Both the position numbers and the translations under genes were made by a program. Positions 36,203-47,344 of a stretch of DNA of 64,000 nt are shown piece after piece; positions within the stretch are counted from its first letter, which is position 1, and each line of letters opens with the position of its first letter. Source of the stretch: Angiostrongylus vasorum (lineage: Eukaryota; Nematoda; Chromadorea; Rhabditida; Metastrongylidae). The notes under the pieces were generated by a model that did not search any database, was not told where the DNA came from, and worked only from the letters and a program-made list of their open reading frames with translations. The stretch is from positions 2,170,001 to 2,234,000 of the forward strand of contig JADANN010000364.1 in NCBI GenBank assembly GCA_018806985.1, given 5' to 3'.

Positions 36203-36241
36203 TTGTGATTAGTGGATCGTAGATTTTACGGGTTTGGTGAG

Positions 36242-38312
36242 GGACGTCATCTCCACACATTATCTCGTACATGGGATCCACTATTACTTTCCTAGTACTC
36301 TTTATGAACGTTTTGTTTCAAGAAGTAATGTTAAAATGCAGAAATACTCGGTACCATGGTGCACTGAACCACTGGGGACTAAACCGCATGCACCTAGGAT
36401 GTGGATATTTGACGCCAGCGAGATGTTATTGGTGCAGTGCTTCGTAATGTGATAGGGCATATGGATGTAGATTTGTTCTAATGCACTTATCGACAATGTG
36501 GTTCTTCACAGAATATCCTTCGAATGCGTTTCTGACTGTAGTCATATCCTAATTCTTCTAATGATATCATTGCCGTGTTCGCAAGAATTCAACAATACTG
36601 TTCCAATATGTTATGTAGATTTTATGTTGACCGTAGCTTAAACCTAACATTGGATACTGTCGCTCAAACTACGCAGCTGTCAGGAGAAGCACTACGGGAT
36701 TTCGCCGTTTGAAGCAATCGCAGATGATGAGATGCTTGCCACAAGGTGGCTTGAGTACACGACGAGTACATGTAATTCTTACACAGTAGTGTAGTTCAAG
36801 CTGTTGACCAACTATCAAAGAGACGCGCCTTAAATCTTTTCATGAAGCAGGCAAAGTCACACGTTCCTCAAAAGTCATCTAACAGCAGCTCCTCTTGCAA
36901 AAATCCAGATCTGCCTGTCATCCACCACTATATTCTAATAAATTGCATAGCAGCATTCGCAAACCCGAAGGAACTTTGTGGGCATGTGAGTTTGGTGTCT
37001 TTGAGATTACAAATGTTCTTTACGCGCCTACAAAAAGGTTCCTTGCTGTTGATTACATTGCAGTGTTCGGTCGACACATCGTATTCACAAGCTGAGGACG
37101 AGACATGCGACTCGTTGACTAACGAGCTGAAGTTAGAAATCAGTGGATGGAGTGATTAAGCTAGTGTATTACTGATTGTTGTTTCCTTTCACGATCACGT
37201 TATCTTAAGTCATCTGGGATAAATTAGATCCTTATCGGAAGCCGATGCACAGCTCATCTAAAGTCATAGAATTCCTCATTGTTCAGATAAGGGAATAAAA
37301 TGCATTTCGACCCCTAAAAAATACCTTCTTGTTTCTGTGAAGCGAATCATCGCTTATGAAGACCGTCACTTCGAGGCTTCAAATTATTTTTTTCAGTCGT
37401 TTTAAAAAAAATCTAGGTCCAAACTAAAACCTTCTACTTTAGTAGCCTAGAAAGACCCTATTTCAATAGAAAAATATCTACGGAGCGTAATGGTCGGAAA
37501 ATCAGAGGCTTTTTTTAAGCTCAGCGTGGAATTATGGTGACAGTTGTTGTAGAAGAAATGGAAAAACGTGAAGCACTGGTAGACCCACATGGGTGGCCTT
37601 TGTTTCAGGTGCTATTTCTGTTATCACCAGGTAGCCGCAGCAGTTTCTGGTTTGATTCTCCGTGTCATCGAGCCGGACATCGCAAATCCAGGTCACACTT
37701 TCGCCATCCTCGTCATGCAGGCATCCGTTTTCTGCTTATTCGTGATATTTGGTCAGTGTGTTATATGAGGTTTGATGTTATCACTATATCTGCCATCGGT
37801 CTTCAACCATAAACCAATGCTTTACCGTTTTCGTACAAGTATAAATATGTGCATATGACTCTATGTGGGATAAAGGGAAATGAGAAATTGCGACTTAATA
37901 ACTAATTTTCTGCGCTTGATATGATCAAGATTTCCTAATTTCCCATACATCTTGTAGAGCTGCAAGTGAAGGGACTGGCTATAATGCATTCGGGCACGTC
38001 TTTTTTAACAGCAAGGATAAAAGTGGATTTAACATCTTAGTTCTGCAAATTAACTCGTCTTATTTCTGAAAACAAAGGACGCAGAATCAAAGTAATGGAG
38101 TAGAAATCTGCATGTTAATTCCATTCTTCAATCTCTTAGGCGTCTTAGAATGAAAGGTCAAAGAAGATTTAAAATTAACAGCTGCAATATTTGTAGACCA
38201 CATGTGAACTTTAGTTATTGGTAAATGTGTGGAAGAAGTTCCGCGAGCGTCAGCGATTCGAAATGTTGGCTCAACTGAAATTCGAAGGTATCAATGTTGT
38301 TCTCGTTTAAAA
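36242..38312 (+). CDS. Candidate membrane-protein gene, unknown family
   Basis: Not recognised. Two plus-strand blocks look like exons of a hydrophobic protein. 36242-36324 is bounded by ag and gtaatg and encodes 27 codons including SYMGSTITFLVLFMNVLF. 37609-37751 follows tttgtttcag, ends before gtcagt, and encodes CYFCYHQVAAAVSGLIL followed by a hydrophobic AILVMQASVFCLFVIF segment. Possible further exons lie near 37080-37160 (ends in a stop after ISGWSD) and 38216-38315 (ends in a stop). I could not make a phase-consistent chain, so the set may be a pseudogene or have missing exons. The phases and hydrophobicity, and not any family match, are the basis. Confidence 0.3.
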
Positions 38313-38439
38313 TGAAAGAGACTAGATTTTATGCGTAACATGCCGAAAATCACATGTACATTTGAATACTTCCTTGGGTGACGCTTCTTCAAAGGAAGCC
38401 ACTGTTTCTTTGCAATAAAATCTCTTTCTCTTTACTCTG

Positions 38440-38665
38440 CTTGAGATGACCAGGCATCACATATACGGATCACACCAGCTCTTTGATTCGTATGGCATCC
38501 GAAGATACTCCAATTCGTATGTGGATTCGGCTCACATAACCCCTTGTCCTCGTCGAATGTTGGTCGGGTAGATTCTCTCTAGAATCCTGATATATGCGTT
38601 TCTGGTACTTCACTACAGGCAGTCGTCAGCTTCTGTGGATCGTGCTGAGTTATTAGGAAGTCAGA
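38440..38665 (-). repeat. Degraded SINE C / repeat B-like fragment
   Basis: Contains reversed pieces of family C (tccaattcgtatgtggattcggctc, gtcgaatgttggtcgggtagattc) next to a B-like caggcagtcgtcagcttctgtgg segment, so it may be a chimera. Confidence 0.45.
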
Positions 38666-38867
38666 ATTGGAGTTATGCTAGTCGGCATGATTCACGTCCA
38701 GAGTTTACAATATTGACCTTGTTAAACATTTCCCACAGAAACATATTTCCGTAAAACTTACTGTTCTCGTGATGAGCAAACAGAAGGTTGTCACTATGCT
38801 GCAACATAAAACGCTATACGGTACTACACTTTACTCCCATTGTTTCGATTACTTCGCGTAGCTGCCC

Positions 38868-39256
38868 AGCATACTTACTTCATACTTGGACGGCCCGTCT
38901 TCACTGGTTGTGCGGGCACCAGAATAATTTCCACTTTTTTCAGAGTTTTCTGGTTAGCTATTCCCTGGAGTCCAAAGGTCAGCCTCTCCAAAGTGTGCCC
39001 CCAGGTCGTCTCCACGACAGGCAGTCGCAGCCGTTGTGGATCAGAAGGAGATTCACCACCATGCGATCCCGATACCAAGACGATGGTGGATTCTGCTATT
39101 GGTTTACTCCTAGCCAAGCTTCCCGGTGGAAACTCCGGACTCCTTCTCCGCTTGGGAGACCCTGCCAGGGGAATGAATCCCCCCATTGTACATCGCAGCC
39201 CAACACCCAGGAACACCTCCCAGCCACGATGAGGCGGTAAACCGTTGGGAGGGCTG
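38868..39256 (-). repeat. Dispersed repeat B, copy 5
   Basis: Complete reversed copy running from tacttggacggcccgtcttc to gaggcggtaaaccgttggga. The 113-150 residue frames on both strands arise from it. Confidence 0.88.
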
Positions 39257-39259
39257 TCC

Positions 39260-40020
39260 AGTATACATTAGCGATTTTCAGCTCTAATAAAAATATGATG
39301 ATATTGGCTTTGCTGATACTTTTCTGAAACGTTTATTGTACTCACACCTGCAAACACCAAAAAATTCTGCCTACTGTGTTTGAGGTCTAACGTGTTTAAG
39401 GTCATTCTTCTGTAGAGTTTAAGAAGCGAGGATGTAGGATCGAACCATGGTGATAATGGTAGCAGCATTGGATCGACCTAAATGGTGATCTCTGTATACT
39501 GTTGAGATAAGGGGCACTTTTATACCCTTTGTTTTATTGTGTCTATCGTGTTAACACTGTTGACGAAATACGTAGAGGATAGATGTAGAGACATATTTTT
39601 CTTTGCAAAGTAGAAGATAGTCTCTATACTACCCTTCCTTCAGAGAGATAACGTTAAGATGAACTCTAGTTGTTTGTGCAGACCACATACTTGTCTGTCG
39701 TCATCAAGGCCACAAGAGTGCAATTTCCTTAGGCTTCATCCTCGTGGCAGAATTGCTGGTTTTCGTTGAGAGTCATGGCTCAATTATTTTTAAGCTTGCT
39801 GACCTACTGAAAACCATTTTTTAGCTTCACGGTCTCATCGTTTGATGTGGATATTCCGTGATGCGAGATATCATATCAGATTGATCTTTGACAAGGGTCG
39901 AGTTGCCCGCCTTTTCGACCGTTTTCCGGGGAGTGAATATTGCTAGCAAATATTTCGAAACCGACTTTCCTTTAACCTCGATGTGACTAATCAATATAAA
40001 CTCTTTCTTTGATGGGCTTA
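39260..40020. other. No clear gene
   Basis: Short frames only. Toward 39900-40020 the sequence becomes similar to the pLTR-like blocks near 50800 and 60570 (gactttcctttaacctcg, gactaatcaatat). Confidence 0.4.
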
Positions 40021-40021
40021 C

Positions 40022-40330
40022 ACGAGGTCGATAAATATATTTATTTTTTTGATGAGTTTACACAAGATGGATAAATATATTTAAATAGCAGAAAAATAAT
40101 ATAAAGGGCATCACCGTGTGAGTATGCTTCATTCGAGGAAATGGCCCGCTGAGGAAGACCGGATTCGACACGAAAGCGAAGCTGCCACATCGAGATGAAT
40201 AACAAGCGTGGACCATCGACTCGGATCATCAGCTCTGATGAAGACGAAGACGTCGAAACGTTAGCCGAAAATAAATATATTTACCAGCCTTCTGTAAGCT
40301 CATCAAAGAAAGAGTACATATTGTTAGAGA
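40022..40330 (+). mobile_element. pLTR-like fragment with hammerhead-type core
   Basis: Bordered by tgatgggcttacacgagg and tgtaagctcatcaaagaaag, a short inverted pair. It carries at 40235-40259 the core CTGATGA, GACG-AAGA-CGTC stem-loop, GAAAC followed by GTTAGC. Similar segments at 48860-49060 and 50835-51235 define a family consistent with Penelope-type terminal repeats. No coding sequence. Confidence 0.65.
40235..40259 (+). ncRNA. Hammerhead-ribozyme-like core
   Basis: Order C-U-G-A-U-G-A, a 4-bp stem II (GACG/CGUC at 40243-40246 and 40251-40254) capped by AAGA, then G-A-A-A-C. This matches the conserved catalytic core order of hammerhead ribozymes. The stem I and stem III partners are short or uncertain, as described for minimal hammerheads of Penelope-like elements. 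Confidence 0.55.
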
Positions 40331-40848
40331 GTGGTGAAATTCTAGTTGTGAGGTTCTCACGAGGTAACCTTGTGTACTGAGTAGCTACGCCCTGGTTGTC
40401 CAGAGCTTCCATGACCGATTTTTCACCAACCGAGTCAAGAACCCTTTTTTATGACGACAGCAACAAAACAAGAGCACTCTAGAGACGCTTCAATGAAACT
40501 TATAATCGTTTGGGTGACCTTCATTGTACTAAATCCTTTTTGAGAACCTGCTTGCTCGCATTACTGTCCTTTATCTAGTGTCGTTTCATTCAGTTGAAGA
40601 CGATTCGAGTGAAAAGTTTATGGGCGATATATTGCAGGAATATTAGGTGATAGTTGCTGATATCGTTGCTTCTACTGAATAGAAATTTTGCATTCTGAAG
40701 GTAACATGTGAGGAACTAAGCCAGTGTACTGAGGACTGGCAGAAAATCCGTTAAATGGCCGGAGCTTATCCTGCCGAGGTCGTGTTGTGCTTTTGTACGG
40801 TTCTTCATCAACGAAACACCGTGCGGTATTTCGGAAGACAGTGTAGGA

Positions 40849-41913
40849 ACTATTGATCAAATAGTTCCTGTTTTTCTATATTCGTCTATGTTTCTTGTTC
40901 ACCTGTAACTATCTTAAATCTATCTTCGCCTCTTCTCTAAATTGTCTCTTAGCCACTATCTCATGCAGTTGCCTCGCAGGTGGCTAGAAAGGGATTTTAT
41001 AATTCCTTTCGACAAACTGCTCTTCTTTGTCCGACAGTTCGTGCACTGAATCATCAGCAGTCAGCTGAATGCACTTTCCAGCATCTGCCGTCCCAAAGAA
41101 GTTTCCGATCGAGCAGCTGCACCCTTTCACATGTAGCTCTATCAGATTTTGCTATTAGAAAAAACCTTTATAACCTCTCTATAGGCACAGGTGGTTCAGT
41201 GGTAGAATGCGAGTGCTCGCCTGCCACGCGAGCGACCCGGGTTCGATTCCCGCCAATGCACCAAAAAGTTGTTGCGGCGTTGAGCTCCCAACTTTATATG
41301 AATACCAAGTCCTTGTGAATATTAGTCCTTGTAGCTGCCACGCGGGTCTTTTTGTGCGTAAGTCGTTGAGTCGAACGCTGGGTTACAACTTTTATTATAA
41401 TAGTAGCAATAACAACAATAACAATAGAGCGAAGTATATGGACGAGTTAGGCGAAATGAACGAACTGGATGGACGCTGGACGAAGCCTGCCAACACTTGA
41501 AGACGAATGGCCATGGACCGTCCGTATTACTTCTGTAGTGGGTGAAGCATTGCCACAGCGAACTAAAGACAGCGCCTAGAGAGAGGTCCCAAAGGTTCTT
41601 TCTAGTAGCACAATCTGATAGAGCTACACGTGAAAGGGTGCAGCTGCTCGATCGGAAACTTCTTTAGGACGGCAGATGCTGGAAAGTGCATTTAGCTGAC
41701 TGCTGCTGATTCAGTGCCCTAACTGTCGGACAAAGAAGAGCATTTTGTTGAAGGGAGTTATAGAATCCCTTTCTAGCCACCTGCGAGGCAACTGCATGAG
41801 ATAGTGGCTAAGAGACAATTTAGAGAAGAGGCAAAGATAGATTTAAGATAGTTACAGGTGAACAAGAAACATAGACGCATATAGAAAACAGGAACTATTT
41901 GATCAATAGTTCC
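40849..41913. mobile_element. TA-flanked foldback element with ~305-bp inverted arms
   Basis: The left arm (about 40849-41153) and right arm (about 41607-41913) are inverted copies with roughly 93-95% identity by eye, starting ggaactattgatcaaatagttcc on both ends. That terminal sequence is itself a small palindrome. The element is flanked by TA on both sides, as in Tc1/mariner-type target duplications. The 450-bp centre carries a tRNA-Gly-like sequence and no transposase. The 112-residue frame at 40980 comes from arm plus tRNA. Confidence 0.85.
41185..41263 (+). pseudogene. tRNA-Gly(GCC)-like retropseudogene with CCA
   Basis: The anticodon arm CTCGC-CTGCCAC-GCGAG (anticodon GCC) and the T arm with GGGTTCGATTCCC are intact, as is the D region GTGGTTCAGTGGTAGAAT. 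However the acceptor stem GCACAGG/CCAATGC has two mismatches, an extra GCGAG-like 5-bp insertion precedes the anticodon stem, and the sequence continues ...ATGCACCA. A genomic 3' CCA is not expected for a eukaryotic tRNA gene and suggests a retrocopied mature tRNA or SINE head. Confidence 0.75.
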
Positions 41914-42413
41914 TATAGACAGAACAGGTGGGATGATATAGCCAACCTATCTGATTTCATATGGACGTGGGAGGACATGGCTGGTGAAGAGATCACAGCA
42001 GTAATTTTGGATGAACTCCCCTATTATCTTTGTTCCATTTCCTCGATGCAGTGCAGTCATCTCAGTCTAGTAATTGGGGAAGTTTCGGCTGTCATTCCAA
42101 ATGCTTCTCACAGTCCCTATGGCTTCAGCTACTACCGCTGCTCTTCTTTTTTTCTATCATTAACATCTTTTTCTGTCGTGTTTCTGCAGTATTTTCCATG
42201 TGTGGACAGACTGCGTATGGAACGCGATTCCACGTTAAAGTATTAGCTTTAAGTGTCCATGGAGACAAGCGTCGTTCTGGAACTTTTGAACCCACAGCAC
42301 TAACGTGAAGATGTTTAATCGGCCGTTAGTTACACTTCATCGATCTTGTCGATAAAAGCATCTTCAAAAATCGACTAATGGATTGAATGAATCCATGATT
42401 GTGGTAGTTTCAG

Positions 42414-43264
42414 GGTTTTATTCCTTGGATTTTTGCGACTTTCCCTCCTTTTTTACAAAAAAAGATGGATCTTACGTGAACAAGGCGGTGGTACTATCTT
42501 CAGCAAAGCTTTCAGATAAGAGCAATGACAGAAACACAAAATATGTGGATGGAAAAATTTGTTCCTTGAAGTTATATGGTTGCACGGAACTATCATATCT
42601 TTGAGAGTAAACACACCACTAAATAAGGGAACAATCAACTTTTTTGAGGGCTCCTGTATATAAGCTGCGAAATCCGGTGCCAAGAGCTCATGGTTTCAAA
42701 CGAACTTCAACCGGTGTAAGAAGATCTCCTCTATACGTTCCTACTTCACCGACTAAGAGGCAGCCGAAACCGATGCGTGCACCCCTATCGATGCCAGCCA
42801 TTACACTTCCTTCTATACCACCAATGTCGTTCCCAGTCGTCACTTTCCCACCTTTGGCTTCTTTCCCATCGATGCCCACCCTAGCCACAATTGCTATGCC
42901 AACTCTTCCCGGCTTAACTATGCCTCCATCGTTTCAACGACTGATGGGCATTACTACCCCATCACCAGTCAGGACAAACAGGGAAAAGCTTGATCGAGTC
43001 GAATATGAACGACCAAGAAGCGGAAAATTTGACCATTTCAAACGTGAACGACCAAGACGGCCTACGAAGAATTTGGACGAAATCGAAGAAAGGTAGGAAG
43101 GCTTCGATTTTATCCGCTTAAATTGTTACCTCATCTCCGCTTAATTGCAGCAACACTTCAAAAGGCTTTCACCAGTCTCTTCACGTCTTCCGAAGTTCGT
43201 CAATCCACGAGACGTTGTTGTAGTCACGCCGGAGGAAAATGCAGACTGGATTGTGCCTTTCTGA
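42414..43264 (+). CDS. Proline/methionine-rich protein, 3' exons, unknown function
   Basis: Not a recognised family. The 3' part of a gene is well supported: exon 42414-42570 (after gtagtttcag), a 78-bp intron, exon 42649-43092, a short intron, and a last exon that begins at 43165 (or 43151) and ends at TGA 43264. The product has a Lys/Asp-rich first segment, then LRNPVPRAHGFKR, a long stretch of Pro, Met, Ser and Thr (PSIPPMSFPVVTFPPL, MPTLPGLTMPPSF) and a basic tail with repeated YERPRSGKFDHF / RERPRRPTK-like units, ending DVVVVTPEENADWIVPF. AATAAA follows 69 bp after the stop. The 5' exons and start codon are not identified, and a frame at 42180-42300 is a candidate but is out of phase. 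Confidence 0.6.
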
Positions 43265-43332
43265 CAGCACCACCAACTTTTTGCTCAGATAGATTACATG
43301 TGCCCCCATATCTATGTAGCATACATCTCAAT

Positions 43333-43338
43333 AATAAA
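43333..43338 (+). promoter_or_regulatory. Probable poly(A) signal of the proline-rich gene
   Basis: AATAAA 69 bp after the stop codon at 43264, a normal nematode spacing. Confidence 0.65.
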
Positions 43339-43344
43339 GTTTGT

Positions 43345-44015
43345 TCTGATCTTCTCACCGCGAACGTGTCGCTTCATTAAATGGACATATTATGTGTTTA
43401 TCAGTGTTAAATGCGAAAACGTCTGGACTTTACACGTTCTTATTAAAGTTAGTTGATTCAAACTGTTAACAAAACTCTTTAAAATTTACTTACTGGATAT
43501 TAGTTACGAGCGTCCAAGACGCAGTAGCTCATGCCAAAAAATTTGGTACGTATCACAGAACATCTTAATTTCCCTTTATCGACCTCGTACTAGCTTAATA
43601 ATCGAAAAGGGTACCGCGGAATAGACCAGGAAGCCGACCGTGGTTAACCGTAAGGTTTTTTTTCCACTGTACAGACACTTTATCCATTTCAAACGCTTCA
43701 TTGCTCAACAGCTAGGCTCAAATAAAAAACGTTTATCACTGTTTAGAGAACTTAAAGAGAAATTGTAGCCATACTGACTGAAATTGAAGATCAAGCAGGT
43801 AAAGCCATTGGTCCGTTCCAGTCCAATCAGAAATATAAGTTTTCAGCATTGTTCATATTTAGATGATGGCTAGGTGCTGAGCTGTGGTTTTTGACTGGGA
43901 AACTGTCGTTAAATGTTGGTGAAAATGAAGAATCTTTGGCAAACTTCAAATCAGCTCGGTTGATAAGAACTAACCATTATAGAACAGACCAATAGTCTTT
44001 ATTGTGAAATATAAC
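43345..44015. other. No clear gene
   Basis: Unique-looking AT-rich sequence without long frames or recognised repeats. Confidence 0.4.
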
Positions 44016-44017
44016 TT

Positions 44018-44195
44018 CTATAATGCTGAGATATTTGCAAAACACCGGACTGCAGGTGTAGCTGAGAGACAGGCGAAACGAAGGTCCCGCATGGTTTGGT
44101 GGTGAACACGTTACTCCCCGGAAAGGACAATAGCGCGTTCGTTCCCCACCGCAGAGACCTGCGGTTCGGAGTTTTGCAAATATCTCAGCTTTACA
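44018..44195. repeat. Foldback MITE family D, short full copy 5
   Basis: Begins atgctgagatatttgcaaaac and ends gttttgcaaatatctcagc, with only about 170 bp in total. The internal left-half segment (accctttccggg) is missing, so this is a deletion derivative. Confidence 0.88.
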
Positions 44196-44275
44196 GAAGT
44201 TATGTTTCGCAACATACCCTGCCGTTAAAAAGAATAGGCAGTAAATAAAAAAGGTTGTCTTTATTGTATAATATG

Positions 44276-44297
44276 ATAATAATAATAATAATAATTT
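44276..44297. repeat. (AAT)n tail tract
   Basis: Short (aat)n run directly abutting the 3' end of the minus-strand SINE C copy 8. Confidence 0.85.
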
Positions 44298-44309
44298 TTT
44301 TATTTTTTT

Positions 44310-44672
44310 ATTTTGATCCGTCTACACGTCTACTGTGCGGATTCCAGCACTTCTTAGATCCAATTCGTTTCCTCGCATCCATCGTCCACGAAGATCTTCC
44401 AACTTTTATGTGTGGCTTCGGTTGCTGCTTGAGGATTTCCACTTCATCTTGAATGTTGTAGAATGTTGGTCCAGCAGTTCTCCGTGGAGCCTTGAGATAG
44501 CCGTGCTGGGGCGTTCCCAATTGGATTGCAGAGAGTGATTTTTCCCCAGAGAAGTCCGGTACCAACTTCCCGACCCCGGAGGGATGAGAGGTTTTGTTGG
44601 TCCGGAGCGGAATCGAACTAGCACCATGCTCGTGACGAAGGACATCACTACCGCTGTACTATCCGCTCGTTA
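44310..44672 (-). repeat. tRNA-derived SINE family C, copy 8, inside an AAT array
   Basis: The best-preserved C copy: on the minus strand gcggatagtacagcggtagtg (A box), gctagttcgattccgctcc (B box), ggggtcgggaagttggtacc, a 3' end with tgctggaatccgcacagtag then gtgtagacggatca and an A-rich stretch. It is flanked on both sides by AAT repeats. Confidence 0.9.
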
Positions 44673-44849
44673 TAATAATAATAATAATTAATAATAATAT
44701 TAATAGTAATAATAATAATAATTAATAATAATAATAATTAACAATAATAATAATTAATATTAATAGTGATGATAACAATAAATAATGATAATAATAATAT
44801 CAATAATAATAATTAACAATAATAACAATAATTAATAATAGAAATAGTA

Positions 44850-44882
<33 letters not shown>

Positions 44883-45035
44883 TATAAATAACAACTAGTA
44901 ATTATAATTAACAATAACAATAATAATTAATGATAATAATAGTAGTGATAGTGATAGTAATAATTAATAATAATAATAACAGTTAATAATAATAATAATG
45001 ATAACAATAAAAATAATAACAGTAAGGAAACATCT
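44668..45035. repeat. Imperfect (TAA/AAT)n satellite, about 370 bp
   Basis: Long run of taataat units with interspersed tta, gat, aca and tag variants. A plus/minus frame overlapping its right end is not a gene. Confidence 0.95.
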
Positions 45036-45529
45036 AATCATAAAATTAAGAGCACCACCTACATCACAGCCCATCTGATTCATGCAAGAGTTAAGAGCAA
45101 AGCCTCCACAGCTCAGCATGCCATCTTCAGCACAGGAGTCATCTTCGGCTCTACATTTGTCGAAGTCGACCTTCAGCCAGTGGATTTTTTCTTTTCCCTT
45201 CAATAGACATGGCCACCATTTTGCCTCTTTTTAGTAACACTCAATTCGATAGCTCATTTTGAAAGTGTTCGTATCATCGCTGCACTATCAACTTCAGCAA
45301 AAAAACTCCAATGTTGTTCCGAAAAACTTCAGTGTGACTGGTCCCCTTAAAATGCAATTTTGAGCTTTCAGCAGTTAGACGCAGTTAGAGAAGTTAGACA
45401 CAGTTAATAACGCTTGTTGAAAAACTAGTCTCCTACTAAATCTTACAAAAGCGACGTTCATGAGGAAAGATGTATGGCCTATTCATGCTCGACGGAATGA
45501 ATATCTCCGATTGTTCCAGTAACATTTAT

Positions 45530-46075
45530 CAAGGTGGGAAATCAACAAGACGAACTAGTTAGCTCCAGAATTGAGCAGCAGGAAACGAGCGTCATAGTAA
45601 TAGCGAACTTTCAAGAGCATCGACGACGTAATGAAGAGAACAAAGAGCACCCCACTCCGTGCTCACTTTTTCGACTCCACGATTCTTCCTACCCTAACGT
45701 ATACTTCAGAAACCTAGTCGCTATGTGAGAAGGATGAAGAATCACTCAGCGTTATAGAACGCTCAGCCGAAAAGATGATGCTAGGTGTCTCTGGCATCAC
45801 GCAAGTGAGGGGAACTGATTCGAAGTTCCAGTCTACGTCAACGATCAAGAATCAAAAACGCCGTTTTTTTTATACGCGAGACTGTCGAGGACAAGATGGG
45901 CCGACACGCACTGCGTATGAACGACGACCGATGGACAAGAGCCGTTAGTGACTGTATTCTTTCGAAAATCAAACGTTCTTCACAAAAAACTTAGAAGAAA
46001 GTTATGATGCTCAATGAGTTCCCAGAAAGAGCAGAACCCATTGGGGTACTCTTGCACTGGAGAGGGAGAAATAGA
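45530..46075 (+). pseudogene. RTE-type non-LTR remnant, second copy (degraded)
   Basis: Parallels 19860-20440 closely at the DNA level: cgactccacgattcttcc, aaacctagtcgctatg, gaatcactcagcg, catcacgcaagtgagg, gaagaaagttatgatgctc. Frames are broken throughout and only the C-terminal portion is represented. Confidence 0.7.
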
Positions 46076-46251
46076 AGGTATACTCGAGTCGATCAAATCG
46101 GCCGAATGTGGTGCAGCTCACATAAGTGATCTATGTAGATCTCGAAGTCTCCCAGTTATTTGATTGAGGCCAACCGCCCAGAGTGTTCTACAAGTGTGAG
46201 GAATGTAACCGCTCCAGGGCATAAAATTAGCCTGAGGTATAGTTTGAGATA

Positions 46252-46575
46252 GAGCGCGCGTGTGGCGCAGTGGTCGGAGGTGCCCTGAGAGCGCGCGTGT
46301 GGCGCAGTGGTCGGAGGTGCCCTGCTACACACACGTGGAATCGATCCCCCGCGCCTGTAGTTCACCAAGCCTCCATCCCTCGGGTCGGCAAACTGGTACC
46401 AGACTTGTCTGGGAGGATAGTAACACTGGCTCGATGCATCTGTAAGCCACCGCGAGTCATTGTAAAGGTCAGATATGCATTCAATCACCTCCAACGATAC
46501 TTAATGAAGTCAAATGCAGGGCTCATCCCTCAGAGATCAATCAACGCCGAGAGCTTTATCCTTTTTATAGTTCAA
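46252..46575 (+). repeat. tRNA-derived SINE family A, copy 10, with duplicated head
   Basis: The A-box head gagcgcgcgtgtggcgcagt is present twice with a 37-bp offset (46252 and 46289). The rest is a complete, well-conserved A element to gatcaatcaacgccgagagc. Confidence 0.9.
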
Positions 46576-46646
46576 GGTCACGCGTGATCACAGGACACTC
46601 CTGCATGCGGTTCGTTTTTGGACTTCTGGAATTTATCCCAAACTAT

Positions 46647-47102
46647 TCAATAGTTTTTCGCGGTACTGTTTAAGATTCCTGTACGCGAATAGTCACACAA
46701 TTTTGAAAATCTTCTTCGATGCTTGCCTCGTGAAATGTTTCGTTTGCCCTTAAGTTCTCCTCGTAGGTGTTCTTTTCTAGGAACACAGAGTGGTTTATCC
46801 ATCTGTTTCCTAACCTGTATGGGAGTCATGCAATGCGAAAGTAAAGACCGCTTTCGATAGTGGTCAGTGATAACACTGATAACATTACGGTTCCTTGGAG
46901 CAGTGGAGTGGTTTTTTTTATCAGATTCGTACTTTGGGCAGCGACGCACTGAGCAAACGGGATTTCGTAGAACAGGACGCAATGTCACATTCACATGGAG
47001 TGCCGCCCAGGTTACGTTGAAAGATTTAAAGATATAAACTCCGTTTACATCTCTGCTCTTTACAAAATTGATTTGTAAAGAGATTTGAAATGGGAAAATC
47101 AT
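46647..47102 (-). other. 151-codon open frame, uncertain
   Basis: The minus strand has an ATG-initiated frame with a basic, Cys-containing centre (RNPVCSVRRCPKYESDKKN) and a Lys/Arg-rich end. It is longer than most chance frames here but matches no family I know, has no clear neighbours and may be a decayed coding or mobile sequence. Confidence 0.25.
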
Positions 47103-47344
47103 CTCAGTAATACGCGCTATAATTCCATCAAGAACTGGCTCTTCAACTATTCCTGTTATCGTAAAAATTATCAGCAGATGCCAAGGTGTCCAGTAGACAA
47201 AACTGCGACAAACTGACTTCTTGTTCTCTCGTGATACTTCATTAAAGTTTCATTATCGCGTGGAGTGTGGGTGCCATTGATTACCATGTTAAGCTCGGGC
47301 AACCATTCAGTTCGTTGCGCCTTGCACTCGTCCACGGTTTCTCA

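Noticed and set aside
38788..39240. 150-, 130- and 113-codon frames
   Set aside because: All come from repeat B copy 5, and similar frames occur in B copy 7 (60033-60365).
41185..41263. Functional tRNA-Gly(GCC) gene
   Set aside because: Two acceptor-stem mismatches, an inserted segment before the anticodon stem and a genomic CCA indicate a retrocopy.
40980..41318. 112-codon plus-strand frame
   Set aside because: Runs through one arm of the foldback element and the tRNA-Gly relic, so it has no coding origin.
46156..46587. 112- and 105-codon frames
   Set aside because: They translate SINE A copy 10 and its duplicated head.
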